From positions 9,392,468 to 9,456,467 of the forward strand of contig RPFO01000041.1 of NCBI GenBank assembly GCA_009746045.1: a stretch of DNA of 64,000 nt. The letters are read 5' to 3'. The notes beneath the pieces are model-generated. The model saw only the letters and a list, made by a program, of their open reading frames with translations. It had not been told where the DNA came from and ran no database searches. Of the stretch, positions 39,379 through 51,831 are shown in pieces; positions within the stretch are counted from its first letter, which is position 1; each line of letters begins with the position of its first letter. The stretch comes from Mesostigma viride. Lineage: Eukaryota; Streptophyta; Mesostigmatophyceae; Mesostigmatales; Mesostigmataceae. A program made the position numbers and the translations under genes.

Positions 39379-40396
39379 GTCTCAGCTGGGCAAACAGCCT
39401 GTCTGCCTTCCTAAGACTGGCCTGCACCACGTTTTCAGGTAATAAGCTATACTGCAGGGCCAGGGGAGAGACAGCCACACCATCAAAGTAATAGTTAACC
39501 CTGTGGTTCAGCTGCTCTTCTATCCCCTTACACCAGGCTGCCCTCTCTAAGGCAGATGCCACAAGTGGCACTGTCTCTGCTGCTAGCACCACTGTCTTCA
39601 CTTCACGTATGGACCTCTCTACAGCCCCTTGCTGCCCATGACTCTCTCTGGGGACTACTACCAGCTTACAAGGCTGCAGCTGGTCCTGATGCTTGAGCAA
39701 ACAGTCAAACTGCAAGTCTGCCTGCACACTCCTGCACACCCCAAAGCCTGGGACCAGGGCCTTCATCCCCAACAACAAGTGATGCTCCTGCATACCAGGC
39801 AGAACGTCTATCAGTCTGTATCTACTGAACCTGTCCACCCCCACCAATATATACAAGCCCCTGATATGCTGGATATCCATCTGGATGTCGCCACGCTCCC
39901 TAGCAGGCTCCCTAGCATGGGACTGAGGTGGGTGAACAGCATTCTCCTGGCAACCACAGTTCTCAGCAGCAGCCTGGCAAGCCTCCCATAAAGGCTCCCT
40001 ACCTAGCTTCCAAGCAAACATGGCAGCCTGCCCAGAATGCCCAAACATGTGATGCAACCTATGGCCAGCCTCAGCATAGCTCAGCACTCTCTCAGTACTG
40101 ACCTGGCGAGACGTCTGAACCGTGTGTGGGGACACATGATCCACTCCTGAGGTTCCAGGGCTTCCCTGCAGGCCATCCTGACTCCCCAAGCCAGGCCCTG
40201 CACCCTGGACCGCTCCAGGCCCTTCCAGCAAGGTCGCTTGGCCCTCCAGGCCAGCACCTGCTGGAGACCCACCACCTGCATGAGGAATAGGGAATTCAGC
40301 TGCAGCATTGTTATTGCAATCCAGTGGAAGAACAACATCTTTACACCCTTGGTGCTGCACAAGGGGCACACCCCCATCCTTATGCACATCCAGCAC
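39379..40396 (-). CDS. Copia-like integrase
   Basis: The zinc-binding region shows HHMFGHSG and a CGC pair (NCGCQENAV). The DDE core shows MDIQHIRGLYILVGVDRFSRY (first D, shown here in part), SVQADLQFD (second D), and QQGAVERSIREVK (E). The frame is open through the core and is interrupted near its C-terminus by E2. The element is otherwise decayed, so function is doubtful. It follows the gag zinc knuckle directly with no protease between. Confidence 0.8.
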
Positions 40397-40444
40397 ACCT
40401 TCCCCAAGGGGTGATTGACTATTTACAGGGGATGGCGTAACTAG

Positions 40445-41282
40445 TCACTGCTGCCCAGACTGGCCCCCTGCCCCAGCAGGCTTGGCCTTCTGGTCAGGGC
40501 ACTCACGACGCCAGTGACCTTCCTTGCCACACACAAAGCATGCTCCACCCTTCTTCCCAGACCCAGCCCCACCCTTGCCAGGCTTCCCCTGGCCTCCCTG
40601 AGACTGCCCACCCTGCTTGCCCTGGTTGCCTTGAGCTTGGCCCTTGCCTTGCCCCTGGCCACCCTTACCCTGCTGACCACCAGCTTGCTGGCTCCCAACC
40701 CCTCCTTGGGAACCTGCACCCTTGCCACCCTGAGCCCCATTCCTCTGGCGCCTGAAGCGCTTACGCTTGTTAGGCCTTGCCCCATCACGGGCTGGGTACC
40801 CGGGGACATCACCTTGGCCCTGCACAGCGGAGGTGGCATTGCTGCCATGGGACTGGATGGCCTTGCAGGCAGGGTCTGGCTTCCTGATGCTGAGGATTAC
40901 AAGCTCCAGAGCACGCAAGGAGCCATCAGTCTGGTTAAGAAACATGCGGGCACTGTTCCTACCATCCACACTCAGACCCATACGGTCCAGGAAATAGTCT
41001 GCTAAGGCCCTATCTGTGACCAGGAAGCCATACTTGGCCCCCTTGTCTCTGATACGGTTGAGCCTAGCCCATTCCTCTGCTGCACAGGGCCCACTATCTC
41101 AAAGGTGTCATACTGGTGTTTGTAGTAGTTCGTGAGGTTGAGAACCTTGTCAGAGAACTCTTCCCTCAACCCATCCAGGAACTGTGCCCAGGTTAACTTA
41201 TCCTTGACAGCTGTCCTAGCCTTCTCCCTGACACGCTCTGAGGAGTCCCTGTTGCATGTGGACGAGTGGAACACCTGCACTA
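40445..41282 (-). pseudogene. Copia-like Gag, C-terminal part with zinc knuckle
   Basis: The core resumes directly after the Gypsy composite insertion (duplication GGTT at 41283-41286): LVQVFHSSTCNRD and DKLTWAQFLDGLREEF. A frame break near 41040-41060 follows. The second frame (to 40445) is glycine/glutamine-rich and ends in a CCHC zinc knuckle (CFVCGKEGHWRREC). The N-terminal part is at 59552-60071. It would form the particle and bind RNA. Confidence 0.78.
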
Positions 41283-41286
41283 GGTT

Positions 41287-41427
41287 TGTCGCGTCTGCGT
41301 ACCACAATCTCCCGCGCCACCATGGCGGCTGGCCATGCTCAGCTTTGGTAAAACCCAAATGAGCTGAGCTGACGTGCCTGCCTTAACTGCATGCCCGGTG
41401 GGGTGGGCGAGGACCTGTCCCATGATT
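41287..41427 (-). repeat. Gypsy copy 2 terminal repeat B2
   Basis: A 141-bp block matching 2505-2645, with its outer edge at the GGTT duplication. This is a second independent example of the extra terminal B block. Confidence 0.9.
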
Positions 41428-42596
41428 AAAACGAAAGGAGGGCTCTCAGCCGAGGACAAGGAACTGTCCCTCGTGCCTGATGACCACCTTATTGCCTCCC
41501 CTGCTACAGAATAATGTTTTCACAACACACACTTTGCACAGTCTGATGATGAAGCCGCACATGCGGAATTTATTGAGAAAGTTAATACAATTACAACACG
41601 TTGATAGTCTCAATATCGATGCACTCCATGCTCACGAGCCCGCAGTTAGGCAGCGCTCCATGACATGCTACCGGCCTTGCTCCCAAGGAAAGGGAGAAAC
41701 ACGAAGGCCACTAACGAGAGACTCGAAGAGACTACACGCTACGTGAGAGTCCTCTTCGACTATGAACCAAACCATTCGTCATGCCACACGCATGACACAC
41801 GCCACACTTGTCAGTCCAGCCAGGAATGCCCAAACTATCTTGCTGCCTGAACCATGCAAATAGAAACTGCATTCCAGTTGCCGTCCTGGCTTTCTACCAC
41901 ACATGCCAACAAAAGCAGGAAGGCATCCCGACAAATCTAAATTGCTACCCTGTTGCCGATCTCATCTCCTAGAGGCTCCGGCATTTCTGTCCCTGGGAAT
42001 GTCCGGCATTGAGTCACGACCACCAAGGTCGAAGCATAATATCCTTCAAACAATCTGCACGCTCACACCTTGCGTGTGAGTGGCCCAGCAAACATTGCTT
42101 CTAATCTTTCCTTTCTAGAAGAAATCCCTTTGTAGGGCTGCCAGCGATTTCGCATTCATTCCAGCGATCTGGCTCCGCACCGCAAATTTTCCTTTTCCAT
42201 TTTCTGTCCAGTCCTCATAACGTTGACCCGCTATTCTACACCACAAAGACACCTGGCCTGTCAATAGCCTCGGCGCTGTTGAAGTCCAGCAGTCCAGCTC
42301 CAGCTCCAGCTCCAGCTCCAGCTCCAGCTGTCCACTAACTCGAGTATGATCCTCTCGACGCTGCGCACTTGTGCTGCCGTCCGCTCAAGTACGTCAGTGC
42401 TGCGCGCCCAGCCGTGCCTGGCCCGGCGCGCGCGCACGTGCACTTTCGTCCGCTCTTATGCTGCAAGTGCTAGTGTCCCCCCCCCGGTCACTAGCCTTTG
42501 TCGAAAATGCGCAGAAAACAAATTCCTTGCGCACGTCACCGGTCTTGTGCATAGTGGGCGGTGGGCGCCCGGATGACATAGCTCGCGTCCGTGACA
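41428..42596 (-). repeat. Gypsy copy 2 terminal repeat A2
   Basis: Homologous to 2646-3858 without the 55-bp duplication, ending GTGACA. It includes the AGCTCC microsatellite (about 42295-42330). Confidence 0.9.
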
Positions 42597-42598
42597 GC

Positions 42599-42739
42599 TG
42601 TCGCGTCTGCGTACCACAATCTCCGGCGCCACCATGGCGGCTGGCCATGCTCAGCTTTGGTAAAACCCAAATGAGCTGAGCTGACGTGCCTGCCTTAACT
42701 GCATGCCCGGTGGGGTGGGCGAGGACCTGTCCCATGATT
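42599..42739 (-). repeat. Gypsy copy 2 internal repeat B1
   Basis: A 141-bp B block joined to A2 by the two bases GC, exactly as in copy 1. Confidence 0.9.
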
Positions 42740-42761
42740 CCTCGCTGGCTCTCATGGCTCC

Positions 42762-44290
42762 TCACATGGCCAGCGACCGTGCCAACACCACAGCAGCTAA
42801 GGAAATGGTGACGCTACTGGTTGCGAAACGGGCAGCGACACAAACTGGGCAAAACCACTGGCCCGCTGGCACGGTGGTGAGCGCTGGCTGCAAGCAGTGC
42901 ATGTGCCACCCACAATTACAGTGATCACACAGCAACATGGTATCCCCCTGGTCTACGCGATGGCAAACCTGACACTGCGCGTCCTTGACCCGCCTGGCCG
43001 TGTGCGGGGCGAGGTCAGGCAATAAGTTGGGCAACGAACACGGACTGAGGTTGCTTACGTTATCGGTGGTGCGACTGCCGTCGACGCCCTCCAAAATGGC
43101 GAACCCAGATGGCTTGATGGCGACGATCCGCAAGATGGTCGGCCCCGCAGTCACGTCAAGAGTGTCGGTCAGCTGCGTGCGGAGAAAGACGAACTGCCCC
43201 GGACGAAAATGCAGCTGACGGGCCATGTAAGCGCCCCCCCGGCGCTGAGCGTAGCGCAGGGTATCTCGGTGCTGGGCGATGAACAAGTTGTTCATGGCGA
43301 TGGGCATAACCTTGCGGAAAGTAGCCGCCCGTGCGGTCACCTCAGCCAGAAACTGACTGGCGTTGTCAAACGCCATAGGGGTGGGGTGTGCACTCTGCGC
43401 CTCCGTGGGGAGCAAGGGTGCGCGCCCAAACAACAGGAAATACGGGGAGAAACAGGCGAGCGACTCCTGGGGTGACATTCGGTAACCCATGGCTATCCAC
43501 GCCAGTTCACGATCCCACATAGTGAATGATGCTGACTGCAGGCTCCACTTGCGCAAAGCCTGCTTGACAGTCTGCACCAATCTCTCAGCCAAACCATTGG
43601 CCTGAGGATGCTCCGAGAAGTGCGACGGTGATCAATGAGACATGCATCCAACAATTCCTGAAATTCCCCACGAAACTCCCCGCCCTGGTCGGTGACCACC
43701 TCCGCGGGGGCGCCAAACCTGGCGATGATGTCGGCGAAGTGCTTGGCGGTGGTGGCGGCCTGCTTGTCAGCAATGGGGATGAGCTCGACCCACTTGCTAA
43801 AACTTTCGACACACACCATGACATACTTGTGGCCATCTGCACTTTCATCAAAGGGCCCACACAGGTCTACGTGCCAGCGGTAGAAGAGCCCTCTGATGGG
43901 TAGGCTCATCAATTCTTTCGCATCGTGGTCCACATTGAACCTGGCCTTCACCCGGGCACACTGCGCGCAGCGAGCGACGACCTGCGCGACTGTGGCACGC
44001 ATGCCGTTCCACCAATAAGAGGCGCGCACTAGCGCCAAAGTGCGGTTACCACCCAGGTGGCCATACCGCTCATGGGCTTGCTGGACGATGGCGACCCGCT
44101 TGTGAGGCGGCGGCACCACCACTTTGCGCTTGCCGATCATTTTGTGGAGGACCCCGGCATCCCACGAGTAGGTGACCGCCCTATGTTGCACCCTATTCAA
44201 CTCAGCGTCACGCTGGGCTGAGGACCAATCAACCGGGGTGGGGTGAGAGCTATCCCTTGGACCTGCTCCAACACACGCCCATCGAGCCAC
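42762..44290 (-). pseudogene. Integrase with PHD finger (Gypsy copy 2), one frame break
   Basis: Two overlapping frames (44290-43493 and 43592-42762) reproduce the copy 1 integrase. They include the HHCC region, the first two catalytic aspartates, the downstream glutamate (GLAERL region) and the C-terminal PHD finger. A small deletion near 43613 breaks the frame between the second aspartate and the glutamate. This copy is therefore inactive unless the break is an assembly error. Confidence 0.85.
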
Positions 44291-45240
44291 ACATCACCCA
44301 TGTTGCATTCCACTGTGAGATGGCCAACCAACACCACCTGGAGTGCTAGGTATCGTGCCAAGGTATTGTCAATGTCAAAGGACGGAGAATTACCTTCCTC
44401 CAACGCGAGGAGGCCAGCGGCAGGGGTGAAGGGAGAAGGGTGAACTGCATTGCAGCTTGCCGCAAAGTCTGCGACTGTATACTCGACTGCGCGCCAGTCT
44501 GCCTCGGCGTCGGCGTCAGCGAAGCCTGCAGCATTAACAAAAACCACAGACCCAGGCGAGCTCTCGGCCCCTAGGGCCCGCGCACCAGTGTTGTCAACAG
44601 TGGTTGGTAGAGCATACCTGGACAGGACGTCCGCGTTGGAGTGATCCACACCTGGCCGATGGACGATTGTCAGGTGGTACTCCTGAATGATCATTGCCCA
44701 CCGGGCCAGCTTACCCGTGAGTTTGTCGCTGGTCATCAACCACAATAAGGGCTGGTGATCAGTGACAAGTGTGAACACCCGCCCAAAGAGATATGGCCTG
44801 AAGTGCTTGATGGCCCACACAACGGCTAACGCTTCCCCCTCGTAGGAAGAGTACCGACTCTCGGCAGAGTTGTTACTCCGACTAGCGTACGCGATAACAT
44901 GCTCGCGCCCCGCATCGTCCTTTTGTGCTAGCACAGCCCCTAGGCCTACCTTGGACCAATCGGTGTAAAGAATGAAGGGCAGAGCATAGTCGGGGGCGCG
45001 TAGGATAGGAGCGGCAGTCAGTTCCTGTTTGATGGTATCGATGGCTCGCTGCTGAGCCGGACCCCACGCCCAGACATTGCCCTTCTTCAACAACTCAGTC
45101 AGGGGTTTGACTTTGGTGCTGAAATTCTGAATATATCCTCGATAATAGCCAGCTAGCCCGAGATACGCGCGCACCCCCGAGATGTCGATGGGCACTGCGG
45201 CGTTGCTGATGGCTTCCACTTTGGCTGCCTCAGGGGCCAG
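44197..45240 (-). pseudogene. RNase H and partial RT (Gypsy copy 2)
   Basis: The frame retains the C-terminal RT connection and the full RNase H (YTDWSKVGLGAVL, YEGEALAVVWAIKHF, VTDHQPLLWL). It is fused at about 45240 to a Gag segment by a deletion that removed the rest of Gag, protease, methyltransferase and RT catalytic motifs. The fused Met is not a genuine start. Confidence 0.85.
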
Positions 45241-46127
45241 GCCACCTGTGTAGAACTTCTCGCGCATGTCCACCCGTGGTACGGGGTGGGCATCTTCGCG
45301 CCTTCAGGTATGAGGCGCACCCTTTGCGGGTACTGCACCCCATCGGCATCCTCCGGCGGTCGCTGAGCTGCGCGTCCCTGCGCCAGCGTGCTTGGGCGTG
45401 CTGCCTCCCATACTCGGAAAGCCAGCGGCGTGGTTATGTCCTCCATGGGCGAAATGCGCCCGATTGGCACACTTGACCACCGTGCAGTCGACCCGCCGGT
45501 CAGCGCCCCACCGCCTCGCCCAAACGGAATTGAGACCCCGCATGGCAGCATGCGTCCTGGTGCACCCCTGCGTGGGTCCATCGCGCGCGCCAGCCCTGCC
45601 CCGTTCTCCTCGTGCAATCCGTCTCGCGCTTGATCGAAAGGCAGGCGCCTGGGCGCCAGCGTATACTCGCCCCGTGGCTGACCATCCGCCTCACCAAGCA
45701 AGTCGTGTTGGGTTAGCGACCCAGCCAAAATCCCCGGTTCCATCGGAGCCCTTCCCGCCGCATTACCTGAGGTTGGCGGCTGGTCCCGCTCCCTCGGCTC
45801 CGCGGCAACACCATTGGGGCCCGGCATCGATGCCTGCCCGTCCCATGGTGTGGACTGCAGATGACGACCCTCTACGGCCACCAATCTGTCGGTCACTTCC
45901 CGCATTTGCAGCGCCAGTTGCTGCTGCAACTGTTGCGACTGTTGCTGCATCTGCGCTTGCATCTGCGCGAACAGCGCCACCATACTCAGCGGCGCTTCTT
46001 GGTCGCGACTCCCACCCACTGCGGGTACGGCGGGAGGAATCCCGCCATTCGACCCCGGAGCGGACGTGTCGGCATCTGCTCTATTTGCATCCGCCATGGC
46101 TCGAATCTGCGCTCGCGTCAGTGGCAT
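45241..46127 (-). pseudogene. Truncated Gag (Gypsy copy 2)
   Basis: The start at 46127 (MPLTRAQ) is probably the ancestral Gag start, because the same context exists in copy 3 (58149). The coiled-coil N-terminus and linker are kept. The Gag core and zinc knuckle are missing through the deletion near 45240, and a small indel near 45280 breaks the frame beforehand. Confidence 0.8.
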
Positions 46128-46340
46128 GCACCAGCTGACCGATGGGCAAAACAAGAACCAACAAGCCTAGGTTTCGCTGAGAAGAAGCAACAACCAAAGG
46201 CTTTAAAATCTGTCTCAAGACACTTCCTTTACAAACTGTCAGCCAGGCCGTTCCCTGTACTGCTGATGGTTGATAAACACTAAAGCCAACGTCTTGGCTT
46301 CGAACAGAAGGAAGCAGACTACCGGGTAGTCTCTTCGAGT

Positions 46341-47032
46341 AACGCAAGGAGGGCTCTCAGCCGAGGACAAGGAACTGTCCCTCGTGCCTGATGACCACCT
46401 TATTGCCTCCCCTGCTACAGAATAATGCTTTCACAACACACACTTTGCACAGTCTGATGATGAAGCCGCACATGCGGAATTTATTGAGAAAGTTAATACA
46501 ATTACAACACGTTGATAGTCTCAATATCGATGCACTCCATGCTCACGAGCCCGCAGTTAGGCAGCGCTCCATGACATGCTACCGGCCTTGCTCCCAAGGA
46601 AAGGGAGAAACACGAAGGCCACTAACGAGAGACTCGAAGAGACTACACGCTACGTGAGAGTCCTCTTCGACTATGAACCAAACCATTCGTCATGCCACAC
46701 GCATGACACACGCCACACTTGTCAGTCCAGCCAGGAATGCCCAAACTATCTTGCTGCCTGAACCATGCAAATAGAAACTGCATTCCAGTTGCCGTCCTGG
46801 CTTTCTACCACACATGCCAACAAAAGCAGGAAGGCATCCCGACAAATCTAAATTGCTACCCTGTTGCCGATCTCATCTCCTAGAGGCTCCGGCATTTCTG
46901 TCCCTGGGAATGTCCGGCATTGAGTCACGACCACCAAGGTCGAAGCATAATATCCTTCAAACAATCTGCACGCTCACACCTTGCGTGTGAGTGGCCCAGC
47001 AAACATTGCTTCTAATCTTTCCTTTCTAGAAG
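46341..47032 (-). repeat. Gypsy copy 2 repeat A1, left segment
   Basis: The A1 repeat begins AACGCAAGG next to the leader. It is interrupted at 47033 by the PAT-like element with no target duplication (CTAGAAG joined to AAATCCC in intact copies). Confidence 0.87.
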
Positions 47033-49241
47033 AATCGGATTTCTCTGAAAATAGTTTATTAAACAGCATGCGGGAAAGAAAGGGCCGCCACAACCTTGTG
47101 GCTGTACATGCAGAAAGGCTTGTTAGACGAATGGGGACGGCTTGTTGTTTACCGGGGAATCCTACTGGCAACTAGCTTTGCCTTTTGTAAGTCAGGCGCC
47201 GTTTGTTTGAACGGCCGGCCATGTGTTGAATGCTGACGGAAGTTGCGTCAAAAAGCTGTAATAAAATCTGATGTAACCAGCACTCACCAATTGATTGGTG
47301 TGCTGCTTGGTTGGGTAGTGTGTTCAGGGTTGCATTCGAAGAGTACACATGGCCTGACAGCTCAGACGTGTGACAGATGAGCTGGCTGGCTGAATTATTA
47401 AATTGTCAGCGTTAGGATATTTCTGGTTTTGCCGTTTTCCATTTTGACGGTAGGCTTGATAAGCATGGTCGGCGGGTTGTGACCCGTAATTGTTTCTTTG
47501 AATGTGCTCACTGAAGCAGTATGCGCGGCCTCGCTGCTATGGCGGCGGGGCTAAAGAAAATTAGGCAAAGACCCCGTCCTTGCCTGCTATGAAGTCGCGG
47601 GCTTTGCGACTTCACGGCAGGTAGGGGCGGTTTGAACGGAACGGAAATTTCGCGTTACCAATGTGCCAAGTGGTTCTGGTTGGCACCTTGCTGGGCAGCG
47701 TCTCGGTGGTCATAGAAAGTGGGCTGGGCGCCCCGCCCCGGCTGCTGGTAATTCCAGCAGCGGAGCCAATCATGTCGACTAAGAAGTCCGCAGCTGATGC
47801 GGAAACTGTGCGAAGGTCAATAGATTAATTTGGATTCCATGAGACTGCGCTGGTAGTCAGTCAGCGGCCCACCGCCTAGGGCGCTGCATGGCGCTGCCTT
47901 CGGCTTGGTGCGCGGCCCTTTTTTGTTATGGGCCAGCGAGGGATATAAGGGTGACGCGCGGCCGGCTAATTTCTTGCGTTCCGGAAGAAAATATATTTGC
48001 AAAATTCCCACAAAAGGAACCGAGTATCGGAAAGGCGTCTCGGCTGACAGTGGCAGTGTCTGGCCTTGTCGTCTCTCCCTGCTCAGCACCCGGCAGGTAG
48101 CGGTTCAAACCCTGGTGGCGTCGGAATGCGAATTTTCTGGGTTTTTATCCGGAATAATATTTTGCTGAGGCGGCTCCGCGGATTCGCTAACCTTTTATTG
48201 TCGGGCCCCTTAGGGGGTTATTATAGCCTTGTGCGGGCTGAGTCGCCATGAAGGAGATGTTGCGACACGCCCCACTTTGTGGTCTTTTATGGAAGCGGCT
48301 ACCCTCGAGGCTGCTCGGAAGAGGGGGGGGGTCTTCTCCTTTTCTGTGTTCACTGTTATTGGGGCAACAGTGATCCTATCAAGTTTTGTTTCCTGAGCGG
48401 CGACAGTGCGGGGGAGGAGGGTAATGGCGCCAGGGACTGGGGTGGATCGGGGGGCTCTTGCTCCTGCATGCGAGGGAGACGAGATGACTACTTAAACCTG
48501 CCTTTGGCAGGGGCTCTACTCATTGTTTTCAATCAAATGCTGGTTTTCTTGGGAGCTCAAGTGTCATAATCGGATTTCTCTGAAAATAGTTTATTAAACA
48601 GCATGCGGGAAAGAAAGGGCCGCCACAACCTTGTGGCTGTACATGCAGAAAGGCTTGTTAGACGAATGGGGACGGCTTGTTAGTTTACCGGGGAATCCTA
48701 CTGGCAACTAGCTTTGCCTTTTGTAAGTCAGGCGCCGTTTGTTTGAACGGCCGGCCATGTGTTGAATGCTGACGGAAGTTGCGTCAAAAAGCTGTAATAA
48801 AATCTGATGTAACCAGCACTCACCAATTGATTGGTGTGCTGCTTGGTTGGGTAGTGTGTTCAGGGTTGCATTCGAAGAGTACACATGGCCTGACAGCTCA
48901 GACGTGTGACAGATGAGCTGGCTGGCTGAATTATTAAATTGTCAGCGTTAGGATATTTCTGGTTTTGCCGTTTTCCATTTTGACGGTAGGCTTGATAAGC
49001 ATGGTCGGCGGGTTGTGACCCGTAATTGTTTCTTCCCACCCATCCCACCCTTGGGGGGCTCTTGCTCCTGCATGCGAGGGAGACGAGATGACTACTTAAA
49101 CCTGCCTTTGGCAGGGGCTCTACTCATTGTTTTGCTCCTGCATGCGAGGGAGACGAGATGACTACTTAAACCTGCCTTTGGCAGGGGCTCTACTCATTGT
49201 TTTCAATCAAATGCTGGTTTTCTTGGGAGCTCAAGTGTCAT
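47033..49241 (+). mobile_element. Non-autonomous PAT-like element with split direct repeats
   Basis: Order: A1 (47033-47498), about 950 bp interior, B1 (about 48449-48567), A2 (48568-49034), a C-rich spacer (CCCACCCATCCC), B2 (about 49053-49241). A1 and A2 are 466 and 467 bp. A starts AATCGGATTTCTCTGAA, very close to the start of the autonomous element at 10720, and both have a C-rich A2-B2 spacer. There is no target duplication. B2 contains an internal tandem duplication of about 70 bp. No RT or recombinase is encoded, so it probably depends on a PAT-like relative. Confidence 0.88.
47499..48448. other. Interior of the non-autonomous PAT-like element
   Basis: No recognisable protein. It contains a hairpin with arms TGAAGTCGC and GCGACTTCA (about 47588-47618) and short open frames without features. 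Confidence 0.5.
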
Positions 49242-49540
49242 AAATCCCTTTGTAGGGCTGCCAGCGATTTCGCATTCATTCCAGCGATCTGGCTCCGCAC
49301 CGCAAATTTTCCTTTTCCATTTTCTGTCCAGTCCTCATAACGTTGACCCGCTATTCTACACCACAAAGACACCTGGCCTGTCAATAGCCTCGGCGCTGTT
49401 GAAGTCCAGCAGTCCAGCTCCAGCTCCAGCTCCAGCTCCAGCTCCAGCTCCAGCTCCAGCTGTCCACTAACTCGAGTATGATCCTCTCGACGCTGCGCAC
49501 TTGTGCTGCCGCCCGGATGACATAGCTCGCGTCCGTGACA
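49242..49540 (-). repeat. Gypsy copy 2 repeat A1, right segment
   Basis: The A1 repeat resumes after the PAT-like insertion. It carries an expanded AGCTCC microsatellite (about 49414-49460) and an internal deletion of about 180 bp (joining TGCTGCC to GCCCGGATG), and ends GTGACA. Confidence 0.85.
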
Positions 49541-50133
49541 GGAATGTCCGGCATTGAGTCACGACCACCAAGGTCGAAGCATAATATCCTTCAAACAATC
49601 TGCACGCTCACACCTTGCGTGTGAGTGGCCCAGCAAACATTGCTTCTAATCTTTCCTTTCTAGAAGAAATCCCTTTGTAGGGCTGCCAGCGATTTCGCAT
49701 TCATTCCAGCGATCTGGCTCCGCACCGCAAATTTTCCTTTTCCATTTTCTGTCCAGTCCTCATAACGTTGACCCGCTATTCTACACCACAAAGACACCTG
49801 GCCTGTCAATAGCCTCGGCGCTGTTGAAGTCCAGCAGTCCAGCTCCAGCTCCAGCTCCAGCTCCAGCTCCAGCTGTCCACTAACTCGCGTATGATCCTCT
49901 CGACGCTGCGCACTTGTGCTGCCGTCCGCTCAAGTACGTCTGTGCTGCGCGCCCAGCCGTGCCTGGCCCGGCGCGCGCGCACGTGCACTTTCGTCCGCTC
50001 TTATGCTGCAAGTGCTAGTGTCCCCCCCCGGTCACTAGCCTTTGTCGAAAATGCGCAGAAAACAAATTCCTTGCGCACGTCACCGGTCTTGTGCATAGTG
50101 GGCGCCCGGATGACATAGCTCGCGTCCGTGACA
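49541..50133 (-). repeat. Gypsy copy 3 repeat A2, truncated
   Basis: It starts abruptly at GGAATGTCCGG, a mid-A position. GGAA could be the right half of a 4-bp duplication created when copy 2 inserted into this A2. It ends GTGACA followed by GC and B1. Confidence 0.8.
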
Positions 50134-50135
50134 GC

Positions 50136-50276
50136 TGTCGCGTCTGCGTACCACAATCTCCGGCGCCACCATGGCGGCTGGCCATGCTCAGCTTTGGTAA
50201 AACCCAAATGAGCTGAGCTGACGTGCCTGCCTTAACTGCATGCCCGGTGGGGTGGGCGAGGACCTGTCCCATGATT
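50136..50276 (-). repeat. Gypsy copy 3 internal repeat B1
   Basis: A 141-bp B block, the third occurrence of the B1-GC-A2 junction. Confidence 0.9.
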
Positions 50277-50302
50277 CCCCCCTCGCTGGCTCTCATGGCT
50301 CC

Positions 50303-51831
50303 TCACATGGCCAGCGACCGTGCCAACACCACAGCAGCTAAGGAAATGGTGACGCTACTGGTTGCGAAACGGGCAGCGACACAAACTGGGCAAAACCACT
50401 GGCCCGCTGGCACGGTGGTGAGCGCTGGCTGCAAGCAGTGCATGTGCCACCCACAATTACAGTGATCACACAGCAACATGGTATCCCCCTGGTCTACGCG
50501 ATGGCAAACCTGACACTGTGCGTCCTTGACCCGCCTGGCCGTGTGCGGGGCGAGGTCAGGCAATAAGTTGGGCAACGAACACGGACTGAGGTTGCTTACG
50601 TTATCGGTGGTGCGACTGCCGTCGACGCCCTCCAAAATGGCGACCCCAGATGGCTTGATGGCGACGATCCGCAAGATGGTCGGCCCCGCAGTCACGTCAA
50701 GAGTGTCGGTCAGCTGCGTGCGGAGAAAGACGAACTGCCCCGGACGAAAATGCAGCTGACGGGCCATGTAAGCGCCCCCCCGGCGCTGAGCGTAGCGCAG
50801 GGTATCTCGGTGCTGGGCGATGAACAAGTTGTTCATGGCGATGGGCATAACCTTGCGGAAAGTAGCCGCCCGTGCGGTCACCTCAGCCAGAAACTGACTG
50901 GCGTTGTCAAACGCCATAGGGGTGGGGTGTGCACTCTGCGCCTCCGTGGGGAGCAAGGGTGCGCGCCCAAACAACAGGAAATACGGGGAGAAACAGGCGA
51001 GCGACTCCTGGGGTGACATTCGGTAACCCATGGCTATCCACGCCAGTTCACGATCCCACATAGTGAATGATGCTGACTGCAGGCTCCACTTGCGCAAAGC
51101 CTGCTTGACAGTCTGCACCAATCTCTCAGCCAAACCATTGGCCTGAGGATGCTCGCGAGAAGTGCGACGGTGATCAATGAGACATGCATCCAACAATTCC
51201 TGAAATTCCCCCGAAACTCCCCGCCCTGGTCGGTGACCACCTCCGCGGGGGCGCCAAACCTGGCGATGATGTCGGCGAAGTGCTTGGCGGTGGTGGCGGC
51301 CTGCTTGTCAGCAATGGGGATGAGCTCGACCCACTTGCTAAAACTTTCGACACACACCATGACATACTTGTGGCCATCTGCACTTTCATCAAAGGGCCCA
51401 CACAGGTCTACGTGCCAGCGGTAGAAGAGCCCTCTGATGGGTAGGCTCATCAATTCTTTCGCATCGTGGTCCACATTGAACCTGGCCTTCACCCGGGCAC
51501 ACTGCGCGCAGCTAGCGACGACCTGCGCGACTGTGGCACGCATGCCGTTCCACCAATAAGAGGCGCGCACTAGCGCCAAAGTGCGGTTACCACCCAGGTG
51601 GCCATACCGCTCATGGGCTTGCTGGACGATGGCGACCCGCTTGTGAGGCGGCGGCACCACCACTTTGCGCTTGCCGATCATTTTGTGGAGGACCCCGGCA
51701 TCCCACGAGTAGGTGACCGCCCTATGTTGCACCCTATTCAACTCAGCGTCACGCTGGGCTGAGGACCAATCAACCGGGGTGGGGTGAGAGCTATCCCTTG
51801 GACCTGCTCCAACACACGCCCATCGAGCCAC
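50303..51831 (-). pseudogene. Integrase with PHD finger (Gypsy copy 3), one frame break
   Basis: Two overlapping frames (51831-51034 and 51196-50303) give the same integrase-PHD protein as copy 1. A 2-bp deletion near 51211 breaks the frame just after the second catalytic aspartate. The PHD finger cysteines and histidine are all preserved. Confidence 0.86.
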
